Assembly (NCBI GenBank): GCA_016719225.1
Contig: JADKAN010000002.1
Location: forward strand, 744,001-808,000
From: Flavobacteriales bacterium
GTDB lineage: Bacteria; Bacteroidota; Bacteroidia; Flavobacteriales_F; PHOS-HE28
Direction of reading: 5' to 3'
Length of the DNA: 64,000 nt
Positions 45,018 through 53,102 of this stretch are shown here, piece by piece. The notes beneath the pieces were generated by a model, which was not told the DNA's origin, searched no databases, and worked only from the letters and a program-made list of their open reading frames with translations. How positions within the stretch are numbered: the stretch's first letter is position 1; each line of letters begins with the position of its first letter. The translations under genes were made by a program, and so were the position numbers.

Positions 45018-45239
45018 ATGAGCAGAACGGGGAACATAGAGCAGGACGGCGTGATCAAGGAGGCGCTGAGCAATGCGATGTTCCGTGTGGAGCTTGAGAA
45101 CGGCCATGTGATCATCGCCCATATCTCGGGGAAAATGCGGATGCACTACATCCGGATCCTCCCCGGTGATAAGGTGAAAGTGGAAATGAGCCCTTATGAC
45201 CTCAGCAAAGGGCGCATCACCTTCCGGTATAAGACCTGA
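45018..45239 (+). CDS. infA: Translation initiation factor IF-1
   Basis: 73 aa OB-fold protein. GVIKEALSNAMFRVELENGH, HISGKMRMHYIRILPGDKVKVEMSPYDL and GRITFRYK are diagnostic. It binds the 30S A-site during initiation. Usual place between map and rpmJ. Confidence 0.98.
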   Translation: MSRTGNIEQDGVIKEALSNAMFRVELENGHVIIAHISGKMRMHYIRILPGDKVKVEMSPYDLSKGRITFRYKT

Positions 45240-45271
45240 GGACAAGGACCAACAGCGAACACAAAGGAAAG

Positions 45272-45388
45272 ATGAAGATCAGGGCCTCGATAAAGAAACG
45301 CTCAGCGGATTGCAAATTGGTGCGTCGCAAGGGCCGTTTGTACATCATCAACAAGAAGAACCCGAAGTTCAAGCAGCGCCAAGGCTGA
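45272..45388 (+). CDS. rpmJ: Ribosomal protein L36 (zinc-free form)
   Basis: 38 aa: MKIRASIKKRSADCKLVRRK... ending NPKFKQRQG. Only one Cys (Cys14) remains of the CxxC...C...H zinc site, so it is the zinc-independent type, like S14 in this cluster. Too short for common length cut-offs. Confidence 0.96.
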   Translation: MKIRASIKKRSADCKLVRRKGRLYIINKKNPKFKQRQG

Positions 45389-45401
45389 TAAAAGCACGAA
45401 C

Positions 45402-45779
45402 ATGGCACGTATAGCAGGCATAGACCTCCCCAAGACCAAGCGTGGCGCCATCGGCCTCACGTACATCTACGGCATCGGCCGCAGCACTGCCCTGTCCATA
45501 CTGGAACAGGCAGGCATTGACCCCGATAAGAAGGTGGACGATTGGGACGATGAGGACCAGTCGAAGATCCGCACGATCATCAACGAGAACATCAAGGTGG
45601 AAGGTGCACTTCGCAGTGAGGTCCAACTGAGCATCAAGCGCTTGGTGGACATCAATTGCTACCGTGGCACGCGCCATCGTAACGGCCTGCCCGTGCGCGG
45701 CCAGCGTACCAGCACCAACGCACGCACCCGCAAAGGCAAGCGCAAAACCGTGGCTAACAAGAAGAAGGTAACCAAGTAG
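45402..45779 (+). CDS. rpsM: Ribosomal protein S13
   Basis: 125 aa. ARIAGIDLPKTKRGAIGLTYIYGIGRSTA start and YRGTRHRNGLPVRGQRTSTNARTRKG end. It contacts tRNA and bridges to L5. First of the alpha-operon segment; 13 bases after rpmJ. Confidence 0.98.
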   Translation: MARIAGIDLPKTKRGAIGLTYIYGIGRSTALSILEQAGIDPDKKVDDWDDEDQSKIRTIINENIKVEGALRSEVQLSIKRLVDINCYRGTRHRNGLPVRGQRTSTNARTRKGKRKTVANKKKVTK

Positions 45780-45850
45780 TTGCGATGCAGGCATTGCCCA
45801 CGAATAGGGCAGTGTGCGCAACGCTGGCGACGGGCCAATAAAAGACACAC

Positions 45851-46261
45851 ATGGCAAAGCAAGAAGGAAAAGGCGGCGCGGCCGCAGGTAAGAAGAAGAA
45901 GAAGAACGTGGTGGTGGAAGCTTTCGGGCAGGCCCACATCCGCGCCACCTTCAACAACCTCATCATCAGCCTCACCAACAACAAAGGAGAGGTCATCAGC
46001 TGGAGCAGTTCCGGGAAGATGGGCTTCCGCGGTAGCAAAAAGAACACGCCATATGCCGGTCAGGTCAGTGCAGAAGAGGCTGCTCGTGAGGCATTCGATC
46101 TTGGCTTGCGCAAAGTGAAGGTGTTCGTGAAGGGTCCAGGCGGCGGACGCGAAAGCGCCATCCGTGCGCTGCACAACAGCGGTGTGGAGGTCACCGAGAT
46201 CCTCGATCTCACCCCCATGCCCCACAATGGTTGCCGCCCACCCAAGAAGCGCCGTGTGTAA
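45851..46261 (+). CDS. rpsK: Ribosomal protein S11
   Basis: 136 aa. Basic N-tail, then GQAHIRATFNNLIISLTNNKGEVISWSSSGKMGFRGSKKNTPYA and the closing DLTPMPHNGCRPPKKRRV. It forms the platform with S21. The 71-base leader has a TGCCC/GGGCA hairpin and CCAATAAAAG before the ATG. Confidence 0.98.
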   Translation: MAKQEGKGGAAAGKKKKKNVVVEAFGQAHIRATFNNLIISLTNNKGEVISWSSSGKMGFRGSKKNTPYAGQVSAEEAAREAFDLGLRKVKVFVKGPGGGRESAIRALHNSGVEVTEILDLTPMPHNGCRPPKKRRV

Positions 46262-46291
46262 GAATTGAAATAAACCGTAGGGGGCGACGAC

Positions 46292-46337
46292 CGCACCCCG
46301 TTGTTGGTGCGGGACCCGCACCCGAAAAGAAGAAAAA
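46292..46337 (+). promoter_or_regulatory. Two mutually exclusive hairpins in the rpsD leader
   Basis: CGCACC occurs at 46292-46297 and again at 46317-46322; the complement GGTGCG lies between them at 46306-46311 and can pair with either. Pairing with the downstream copy can extend (GGTGCGGG/CCCGCACC) and ends just before the A-rich leader CGAAAAGAAGAAAAA and ATG 46338. Confidence 0.5.
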
Positions 46338-46946
46338 ATGGCACGATACACAGGACCCAAGACCAGGATCGCCCGCAAATTCAAGGAGCCGATCTTCGGA
46401 CCCGATAAATGGATGGAGCGTAAGCCCCATGCCCCCGGCCAGCACGGACTTACCGCTCGCCGCCGTAAGAAGGACAGTGAATACAGCCTGCAGTTGCGCG
46501 AAAAGCAGAAGGCTAAATACACCTACGGCATCCTGGAGCGCCAGTTCCGTAAGATGTTCTACATGGCTGCCAGCAAAAAGGGCGTAACCGGTGCCATCCT
46601 TTTGGGCCTTTGCGAATCCCGTTTGGACAACACGGTATACCGTATGGGCATTGCCCCGACACGCCGTGCTGCACGTCAGTTGGTGGGCCACGGGCACATC
46701 AATGTGAACAAGGAAGTGGTGGATATTGCCAGTTACATCCTTCGCCCAGGCGACGAGGTGGCCGTGCGTGAGCGCAGCCGCAGCTTGGAGGCAATTACCA
46801 ATAGCCTTTCCACTAACAGCAACCGCTTCGATTGGATCGAATTCAACCCGGCCACCATGTCCGGAAAGTTGATCGCCATGCCCGAGCGCGCGCAGATCCC
46901 CGAGAACATCCGCGAGCAGTTCATCGTGGAATTGTACTCCAAGTAA
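46338..46946 (+). CDS. rpsD: Ribosomal protein S4
   Basis: 202 aa. ARYTGPKTRIARKFKEP start, the S4 RNA-binding domain with CESRLDNTVYRMGIAPTRRAARQLVGHGHINVN and the closing REQFIVELYSK. It initiates 30S assembly and is the alpha-operon repressor in E. coli. The leader directly upstream has alternative hairpins, a plausible target for self-control. Confidence 0.98.
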   Translation: MARYTGPKTRIARKFKEPIFGPDKWMERKPHAPGQHGLTARRRKKDSEYSLQLREKQKAKYTYGILERQFRKMFYMAASKKGVTGAILLGLCESRLDNTVYRMGIAPTRRAARQLVGHGHINVNKEVVDIASYILRPGDEVAVRERSRSLEAITNSLSTNSNRFDWIEFNPATMSGKLIAMPERAQIPENIREQFIVELYSK

Positions 46947-47001
46947 GCCGTCCGGTAGCAAGTCGGCAACGCATTCAACCAAGAACCCAACGCAAGAGCA
47001 C

Positions 47002-48027
47002 ATGCCTATCCTAGATTTCCAGCGACCGGACAAGGTCGCCATGATCGAGTCCACCGATACCCGCGGCACCTTCGAGTTCCGCCCTTTGGAGCCCGGTTAC
47101 GGCATCACCATCGGCAATAGCCTCCGCCGCATCCTGCTGAGCAGCTTAGAAGGCTTCGCCATCACGAGCCTGCGTATCGAAGGCGTCGAGCACGAATTCA
47201 GCACCATCAAGGGTGTTATCGAGGACGTCACCGAGATCGTCCTCAACCTCAAACAGGTCCGTTTCCGCCGTCAGTTGGAGGACGTGGACAATGAGAAGGT
47301 CACCTTGACGGTGGGTGGAAAGGACGGCTTCACCGCCGCCGACATCGGCAAGCACACCACGGGTTTTCAAGTGCTGAACCCCGACCAAGTGATCTGCCGT
47401 ATGGAAGGCAACGTGAAATTGCACGTGGAACTTACGATCGGTAAGGGTCGCGGCTATGTGCCAGCAGACGAGAACAAGGTGGAAGGTTCCCCTATCGGCA
47501 CCATCTTCATTGACTCGGTCTACACGCCGATCAAGAACGTGAAGTACACTGTGGACAACACACGTGTTGAGCAGAAGACGGACTATGAGAAGCTCACCAT
47601 CGAAGTGACCACGGACGGTAGCATCGATCCGAAGAACGCGCTCCAAGAAGCCGCGAAGATCCTTATCCACCACTTCATGCTCTTCAGCGATGAGCGTATC
47701 TCCATGGAGTTCGAGGACCGTCCGGGAACTGTGAGCGAGACGCGTGCAGCTTCCGCCGAGACCGGCGATCTGGACGAGACCGGGATACACATGCGCAACC
47801 TGCTCCGTGGCAAACTCGTGGACATGGACCTTAGCGTCCGTGCCCTGAACTGCCTGAAAGCAGCTGACATCGAGACGCTCGGGGACTTGGTCAGCTATAA
47901 TAAGAACGACCTCTTGAAGTTCCGCAACTTCGGCAAGAAGAGCTTGACCGAACTGGAGGACCTGGTGGAGAACAAGGGCCTTGTTTTCGGAATGAACGTG
48001 GGCAAATACAAACTGGGCCGCGACTAA
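47002..48027 (+). CDS. rpoA: RNA polymerase alpha subunit
   Basis: 341 aa. The N-terminal dimerisation domain has YGITIGNSLRRILLSSLEG, and the C-terminal domain has the helix-hairpin-helix LNCLKAADIETLGDLVSYNKNDLLKFRNFGKKSLTELE, which binds UP elements and activators. Normal length. Two hairpins lie in the following gap before rplQ. Confidence 0.98.
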   Translation: MPILDFQRPDKVAMIESTDTRGTFEFRPLEPGYGITIGNSLRRILLSSLEGFAITSLRIEGVEHEFSTIKGVIEDVTEIVLNLKQVRFRRQLEDVDNEKVTLTVGGKDGFTAADIGKHTTGFQVLNPDQVICRMEGNVKLHVELTIGKGRGYVPADENKVEGSPIGTIFIDSVYTPIKNVKYTVDNTRVEQKTDYEKLTIEVTTDGSIDPKNALQEAAKILIHHFMLFSDERISMEFEDRPGTVSETRAASAETGDLDETGIHMRNLLRGKLVDMDLSVRALNCLKAADIETLGDLVSYNKNDLLKFRNFGKKSLTELEDLVENKGLVFGMNVGKYKLGRD

Positions 48028-48033
48028 GCGGAA

Positions 48034-48079
48034 AGGGTGATGCGTGCATCACCCTGATGTAAGGCCGGGAGAACTCCCG
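48034..48079 (+). promoter_or_regulatory. Tandem hairpins in the rpoA-rplQ gap
   Basis: First: AGGGTGATGC-GT-GCATCACCCT (48034-48055), a perfect 10-bp stem without T-run. Second: CGGGAG-AA-CTCCCG (48066-48079), followed by CCCCAATAAAAGGAAGAAA before ATG 48099. Confidence 0.55.
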
Positions 48080-48098
48080 CCCCAATAAAAGGAAGAAA

Positions 48099-48584
48099 AT
48101 GAGACACGGAAACAAGAACAACGCGCTCGGGCGCAAGAAGGCGCACCGCGACAGCATGCTGAGCAACATGGCTTGCTCGCTGATCGAGCATAAGCGCATC
48201 GAGACCACGTTGGCCAAGGCCAAAGCGCTGAGGATCTTCGTGGAACCCTTGATCACCAAGAGCAAGGTTGACAGCACCCACAGCCGTCGTACGGTGTTCA
48301 GCTACCTGCAGGACAAGGAAGCTACCGCGGTCCTGTTCCGCGATGTGGCACCTAAAGTGGCTGAACGCGCCGGTGGTTACACCCGCATCATCAAACTGGG
48401 TAACCGCATGGGCGATGCCGCCGAATTGGCGATGATCGAAATGGTGGACTTCAACACGATCTATTCACCCAACGACAAGGCAGGCGCTGAAGTGAAGCGC
48501 ACCCGTCGCAGCCGTAAGCCAGCGACCGCCAAGGCGAAGGATGAGGCCGCTCCGGAAAAGAACGAAGAGGCCAAGGGGGAATGA
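48099..48584 (+). CDS. rplQ: Ribosomal protein L17
   Basis: 161 aa. MRHGNKNNALGRKKAHRDSMLSN start and the TRIIKLGNRMGDAAELAMIEMV segment are diagnostic. A charged Lys/Ala/Glu-rich C-terminal extension of ~35 residues follows, longer than the ~120 aa E. coli protein. Last gene of the cluster; a strong terminator follows. Confidence 0.97.
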   Translation: MRHGNKNNALGRKKAHRDSMLSNMACSLIEHKRIETTLAKAKALRIFVEPLITKSKVDSTHSRRTVFSYLQDKEATAVLFRDVAPKVAERAGGYTRIIKLGNRMGDAAELAMIEMVDFNTIYSPNDKAGAEVKRTRRSRKPATAKAKDEAAPEKNEEAKGE

Positions 48585-48604
48585 ACCCGATCGGCACGAA
48601 AGTG

Positions 48605-48638
48605 AAAAAAGGGGCGCTGAAAGGCGCCCTTCTTTTTT
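48605..48638 (+). terminator. Terminator of the ribosomal super-operon
   Basis: A-run, GGGCGC (48612-48617), loop TGAAAG, GCGCCC (48624-48629), then TTCTTTTTT. It lies 20 bases after the rplQ stop. Confidence 0.88.
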
Positions 48639-48648
48639 GCCGCATCGG

Positions 48649-48656
48649 TAGCTTTG
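48649..48656 (+). promoter_or_regulatory. -7 box of carA
   Basis: TAGCTTTG, full TAnnTTTG match, 31 bases before ATG 48688 and directly after the operon terminator. No TTG at the ideal distance. Confidence 0.5.
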
Positions 48657-48687
48657 CCGAAGTCAATCCAGAACCGTTGCATCGAAC

Positions 48688-49845
48688 ATGTTAGTAAGCC
48701 GAAGACCCATTGCCGTATTGTTGCTTGCCGATGGTACCCGTTTTGAAGGCCGTGCCATCGGGGCAATGGGTACCACTGTGGGCGAGATATGTTTCAACAC
48801 CGGAATGACCGGGTATCAGGAGATCTTCACCGACCCGAGCTACGCAGGACAACTCATGGTGTTGGCCTCGCCCCATATTGGCAATTACGGCGTGGTGGAG
48901 AACCCCGGCGACCCTTTGGAAGGGGAGTCGGAAGGTCCCGAATTGAGTATTGCCGGGCTGGTGGTGAAGAAGTTCAGCGAGGTGTGGAGCAGGCCCGCCG
49001 GTACTGGGTCGTTGGAGGACTACCTCATTGCTGCGGGCGTTACCGGTATCAGCGATGTGGATACACGTAAGTTGGTCCGGCACATCCGCGACCATGGCGC
49101 CCAGAATGCGGTGATCGATAGTACAGGGTTGGACGATGCAGCCTTGCGTGAGCGATTGGCATTGGCACCGGACATGGCAGGGCTTGAGCTGGCAAGCACC
49201 GTTTCCACGCACAGTGCCTATGAAGTGGGGCCGGAACAGGCTGCTTACCGGGTGGCACTGGTGGACTTCGGGATCAAATTGAATACGATACGCTGTCTCT
49301 TGGAACGCGATTGCCGAGTCCGGGTTTTCCCGATGAGTACGGCCATCACGGAGATCCTTGGCTGGAAGCCCGATGGCATCCTGTTGGGCAACGGACCAGG
49401 GGATCCCGGTGCAATGCCGGGCTCCACTGCCTTGGTAAAGGATGTGCTCCAAAGCGGGTTACCCGTCTTTGGCATTTGCTTGGGTCACCAGCTCATGGCA
49501 CAGGCCTTGGGAATCGGCACGGAAAAGATGCACCACGGCCACCGGGGCATCAACCATCCGGTGCGTAACCTGATGACCGGAAAGGATGAGGTGACCTCGC
49601 AGAACCATGGATTCGTTGTGTCGAAGCAACAGGCGGAGGAACATCCGGATGTCACGATAACACACATTCATCTTAACGACGGTAGCGTTGCTGGCATAAG
49701 CTTGAAAGGCCGTCCGGTATTCAGTGTGCAATACCATCCGGAGGCAGGTCCCGGCCCATTGGACGCACATTACCTTTTCGATGATTTCGTAACCAACATG
49801 GCCGCCGCGCGGAAAGTGGTGAAGGGCAGTGTGCAACATGCTTGA
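48688..49845 (+). CDS. carA: Carbamoyl-phosphate synthase small (glutaminase) subunit
   Basis: 385 aa. N-terminal domain with ICFNTGMTGYQEIFTDPSYAGQ, then a class I glutamine amidotransferase domain: nucleophile Cys264 in GICLGHQ, His350 and Glu352 in QYHPEAGPGP. It releases ammonia from glutamine for carbamoyl phosphate used in arginine and pyrimidine synthesis. carB is not adjacent. Position after rplQ and before eno is shared with many Flavobacteria-type genomes. Confidence 0.97.
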   Translation: MLVSRRPIAVLLLADGTRFEGRAIGAMGTTVGEICFNTGMTGYQEIFTDPSYAGQLMVLASPHIGNYGVVENPGDPLEGESEGPELSIAGLVVKKFSEVWSRPAGTGSLEDYLIAAGVTGISDVDTRKLVRHIRDHGAQNAVIDSTGLDDAALRERLALAPDMAGLELASTVSTHSAYEVGPEQAAYRVALVDFGIKLNTIRCLLERDCRVRVFPMSTAITEILGWKPDGILLGNGPGDPGAMPGSTALVKDVLQSGLPVFGICLGHQLMAQALGIGTEKMHHGHRGINHPVRNLMTGKDEVTSQNHGFVVSKQQAEEHPDVTITHIHLNDGSVAGISLKGRPVFSVQYHPEAGPGPLDAHYLFDDFVTNMAAARKVVKGSVQHA

Positions 49846-49947
49846 AGGGTATCCCGTTCAATGCGCCTCAGCACACAGCCAGTCACCTGTCACCAACAAA
49901 CAATAACCAACCGATATGTATCGGTGCACTAACCACTATTTACCATT

Positions 49948-51234
49948 ATGAGCATCATTGCCAAGATCCAAGCCCGCGAGATCCTTGATTCACGCGGCAA
50001 CCCTACGCTTGAAGTGGACGTTTTCACGGAGAACGGGCATATGGGACGCGCAGCTGTACCCAGCGGTGCAAGCACTGGTGCTCATGAGGCCGCTGAACTG
50101 AGGGACGGCGACAAAAAGCGCTATCTCGGCAAAGGTGTCCAAAAGGCGGTGGCCAACGTGAACGGTGCGTTGAACGATGAGCTCGTCGGCGCATACGTGG
50201 GTGATCAAGCCACCATAGACCGGGTGATGATCGCCCTTGATGGCACACCCAATAAGGGTAACCTCGGTGCCAACGCCATACTCGGTGTATCGCTTGCGGT
50301 GGCCAAGGCAGCGGCCAGCGAGGCCGGACTCCCGTTGTACCGCTACGTGGGCGGTACCAACGCTTGCACACTACCTGTGCCGATGATGAACATCCTGAAC
50401 GGTGGCGCGCACGGCGACAACAAGGTGGATGTTCAGGAATTCATGGTGATGCCCGTGGGTGCAAGTACTTTCGCTGAAGGGCTACGGATGGGCGCTGAGG
50501 TGTTCCATGCGCTGAAGAGCGTACTCAAGGCCAAGAAGCTCAGCACCAACGTAGGCGATGAGGGCGGCTTCGCGCCGGACCTCAAAAGCAACGAGGACGC
50601 GTTGAAGCTCGTGATGCAGGCCATCGAGAAAGCCGGATACAAGCCCGGCGAGGACATCATGATCGCCATCGATGCAGCTAGCACCGAGTTTTATAACGCG
50701 AAGAAGAAGCGCTACGTGCTGGAAAGTACCGGTGAAAGCCTCACCGCCGAGGACATGGTCGCCATGTGGAAGGACTGGAGCAAGCGCTATCCGATCATGA
50801 GCATCGAGGATGGTATGGCGGAGGACGATGATGCCGGCTGGAAAAAGTTGACGCTGGCACTGGGCGATAAGATCCAACTCGTGGGCGATGACAACTTCGT
50901 CACCAACACTAAACGGCTCGCTAAGGGGATCAAGGATGGCATCGCCAATAGCATCCTGGTGAAGGTGAACCAGATCGGTACGCTGACCGAGACTTTGGAG
51001 GCCGTAGAAATGGCGCAACGTGCGGGCTACACGGCCGTGATGAGCCACCGCAGCGGAGAGACCGAGGACACTACCATCGCTGATCTGGCCGTGGCCACGA
51101 ATTGCGGGATGATCAAGACCGGCAGCGCCAGCCGCAGTGACAGGATCGCGAAGTACAACCAGTTGCTGCGCATAGAGGAGCAGCTCGGCCGTAGTGCTCG
51201 TTATCCGGGACGCAGCTTGAAGTACGTGCGCTGA
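49948..51234 (+). CDS. eno: Enolase
   Basis: 428 aa. AREILDSRGNPTLEVDV start, the catalytic and metal-binding segments GDEGGFAPDLK, IAIDAAST, SIEDGMAEDD, LVGDDNFVTN, LVKVNQIGTLTET and SHRSGETEDT are intact. Interconverts 2-phosphoglycerate and phosphoenolpyruvate. Transcribed convergently with the next gene, only 5 bases apart, with no terminator between. Confidence 0.98.
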   Translation: MSIIAKIQAREILDSRGNPTLEVDVFTENGHMGRAAVPSGASTGAHEAAELRDGDKKRYLGKGVQKAVANVNGALNDELVGAYVGDQATIDRVMIALDGTPNKGNLGANAILGVSLAVAKAAASEAGLPLYRYVGGTNACTLPVPMMNILNGGAHGDNKVDVQEFMVMPVGASTFAEGLRMGAEVFHALKSVLKAKKLSTNVGDEGGFAPDLKSNEDALKLVMQAIEKAGYKPGEDIMIAIDAASTEFYNAKKKRYVLESTGESLTAEDMVAMWKDWSKRYPIMSIEDGMAEDDDAGWKKLTLALGDKIQLVGDDNFVTNTKRLAKGIKDGIANSILVKVNQIGTLTETLEAVEMAQRAGYTAVMSHRSGETEDTTIADLAVATNCGMIKTGSASRSDRIAKYNQLLRIEEQLGRSARYPGRSLKYVR

Positions 51235-51239
51235 TCAGG

Positions 51240-53102
51240 TCACTGGTCAAATTCCATATATCGGTCCAGCAGTAGCTGTAGCTCTGCTTTGCCAGCGTTC
51301 AACAGCCGTTGCTCATCAGCGGTGCGGCTGCTGTCGCGGATTTCGATAACACGCTTGCTGCGGTCGTCAAAGACAACCTGTTGAGTGCTGTCGGCGATGC
51401 CGAAACCGTTGTTGAAGGTCCAGTAGGCCGTGTGCGGTGTGGCATTGCTGAACAGGTCACGGCCCCAAGGGAATTGGCTGTGCGGCAAGTTCAATTGAGC
51501 GAGCAGCGTTACGGGAAAGTCAACATGGCTACCGAATGTCGCGTTGCTTGAGCCGCGAAGGTCGTTCTTAAGCGCGCCGCCGGTAACAAGGAAGGGGATA
51601 CGGTGGCGGGCAGCGCTGTACTGCGGCAGGTTATGCGGCAGGTAATGCCCATGGTCCGCCACAATGAATATCAATGTGTTGGCGTACCAAGGCTGGCTTT
51701 TTGCCGAATCGAGGAATGCACCAAGGCAGCGGTCTGTGTAGTGCACGGTGTTGCGGTAGAGGTTGCCGTCACTACCCTCAAAGCCCTCGTGCACGGGTGC
51801 GTCGAAGGGCTCATGGCTGGTGGAGGTCATGATGATCTGGAAAAAAGGCACGGTCGCCGTTCTGGCATCGCGGAGGTGGAAATTAAAAAGCTCCTCGTCA
51901 TAAGCACCCCAGCGCGTTCGGCGCTCGATGGGGAAGGCGTTCTCGTCGTACACCTTGTCGAAACCCATAGCGTCCAGATAGGCGCGCGTGTTGGCAAAGG
52001 AGACATCGCCGGCATAGTAGTAGCGAGAGGTGTAGCCGGCGCTGTCCAACGTGCGCACAACGCTGGGCAAACGGTCGAACTTCCCGTATTTGCGTATGAT
52101 GGTGGTAGTTGGCTGTGAGGGGAAGCCGCTGATGAGCGCGCAAAGCCCTTGTTCCGTTCGAAAACCCGTGGAGTAGAAATTGGTAAAGAGCATTCCTTCC
52201 TTGCAAAGGCGCGTGAATTGTGGGGTTACACCGGAGTCACCACCGAGGGGCTCGATCACGTCCGCGGTCCAGCTTTCCAGCATGATCAGCAGGATATTCG
52301 GCCGCTGTACTTCAATGATCCGATCATCAGGGCCTCCGGTATGCCGATGTCCTTGCGCAAAGAGCTTTTTTGCGTCCGCGTCGGGCATGAAAGCATATGG
52401 ATTCTCGGAGAATTCAGCGGGCTCCACGGTGGTTTCAAGCAGGTTCCATACACTGTTCATGGCGGCGAGATTCAGCACCGGGTATCGTGAGAACCACGCC
52501 CAGCTCTTACTGATCGGCAGGTCTTGTGGGCCACCGCGCGCGGCAAGCAAGCACAAGGCCGGGAATAGTACAGCTGTTACGATGCGTGCGCGGGACCTGA
52601 CTTTCCGGAAATCCTCCTCCAAGAGGTCGATCTTCTTCAGCAGGAAAAGGAAGAAAAGGCATTGCACCCCCGCAACCAGCAGCAGCATGGCCATACGGCC
52701 AACGGATGTTGCCCCGGCCACTTCGGCCGGGTAGCGCAAATAGCTCAGCGCCTTACGGTCGATCTTCACTCCCCAAGCATCGAAGAGGCCGATATCCACC
52801 ACGTTCACAAGGGCGCTTAATACGATGCACGCAACCAGCGTAAAGCGAAAGGACTTCCGTAGCGCTTTCGATCTGCTGAAGAGCATTGGCACGGCGAAAA
52901 GGCTCGCCAGCAGGAGCATGTACCCCGTTGCGGAGAGGTCCATGGGTAAGCCGTGAAGGTGGCTTTGAAGGATATCCCGCCAGCTTATACCGACCAAATG
53001 CTGATGACTGAACGCCAGGAAGAGGTGCCGCTGCACAGTGAACATCGCCATGAATAGCGCGGCCACAAGCCCGGAAAAGCGCCAGAATGACCTCACGTTC
53101 AA
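51240..53102 (-). CDS. LTA synthase-like membrane sulfatase/phosphoglycerol transferase family protein
   Basis: 620 aa. Five hydrophobic segments in the first ~200 residues, then an extracytoplasmic alkaline-phosphatase-superfamily domain. Metal and nucleophile signatures are IMLESW (Glu), the Thr in TGFRTEQG as likely nucleophile, TSTSHEPF and VADHGH. Family members transfer phosphoglycerol or phosphoethanolamine to envelope glycans or lipids. A Gram-negative cell has no lipoteichoic acid, so the acceptor is open. The start is either TTG 53102, overlapping the M1 stop as TTGA, or GTG 53096; both imply coupling to the M1 peptidase gene. Confidence 0.85.
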   Translation of the reverse strand: MNVRSFWRFSGLVAALFMAMFTVQRHLFLAFSHQHLVGISWRDILQSHLHGLPMDLSATGYMLLLASLFAVPMLFSRSKALRKSFRFTLVACIVLSALVNVVDIGLFDAWGVKIDRKALSYLRYPAEVAGATSVGRMAMLLLVAGVQCLFFLFLLKKIDLLEEDFRKVRSRARIVTAVLFPALCLLAARGGPQDLPISKSWAWFSRYPVLNLAAMNSVWNLLETTVEPAEFSENPYAFMPDADAKKLFAQGHRHTGGPDDRIIEVQRPNILLIMLESWTADVIEPLGGDSGVTPQFTRLCKEGMLFTNFYSTGFRTEQGLCALISGFPSQPTTTIIRKYGKFDRLPSVVRTLDSAGYTSRYYYAGDVSFANTRAYLDAMGFDKVYDENAFPIERRTRWGAYDEELFNFHLRDARTATVPFFQIIMTSTSHEPFDAPVHEGFEGSDGNLYRNTVHYTDRCLGAFLDSAKSQPWYANTLIFIVADHGHYLPHNLPQYSAARHRIPFLVTGGALKNDLRGSSNATFGSHVDFPVTLLAQLNLPHSQFPWGRDLFSNATPHTAYWTFNNGFGIADSTQQVVFDDRSKRVIEIRDSSRTADEQRLLNAGKAELQLLLDRYMEFDQ

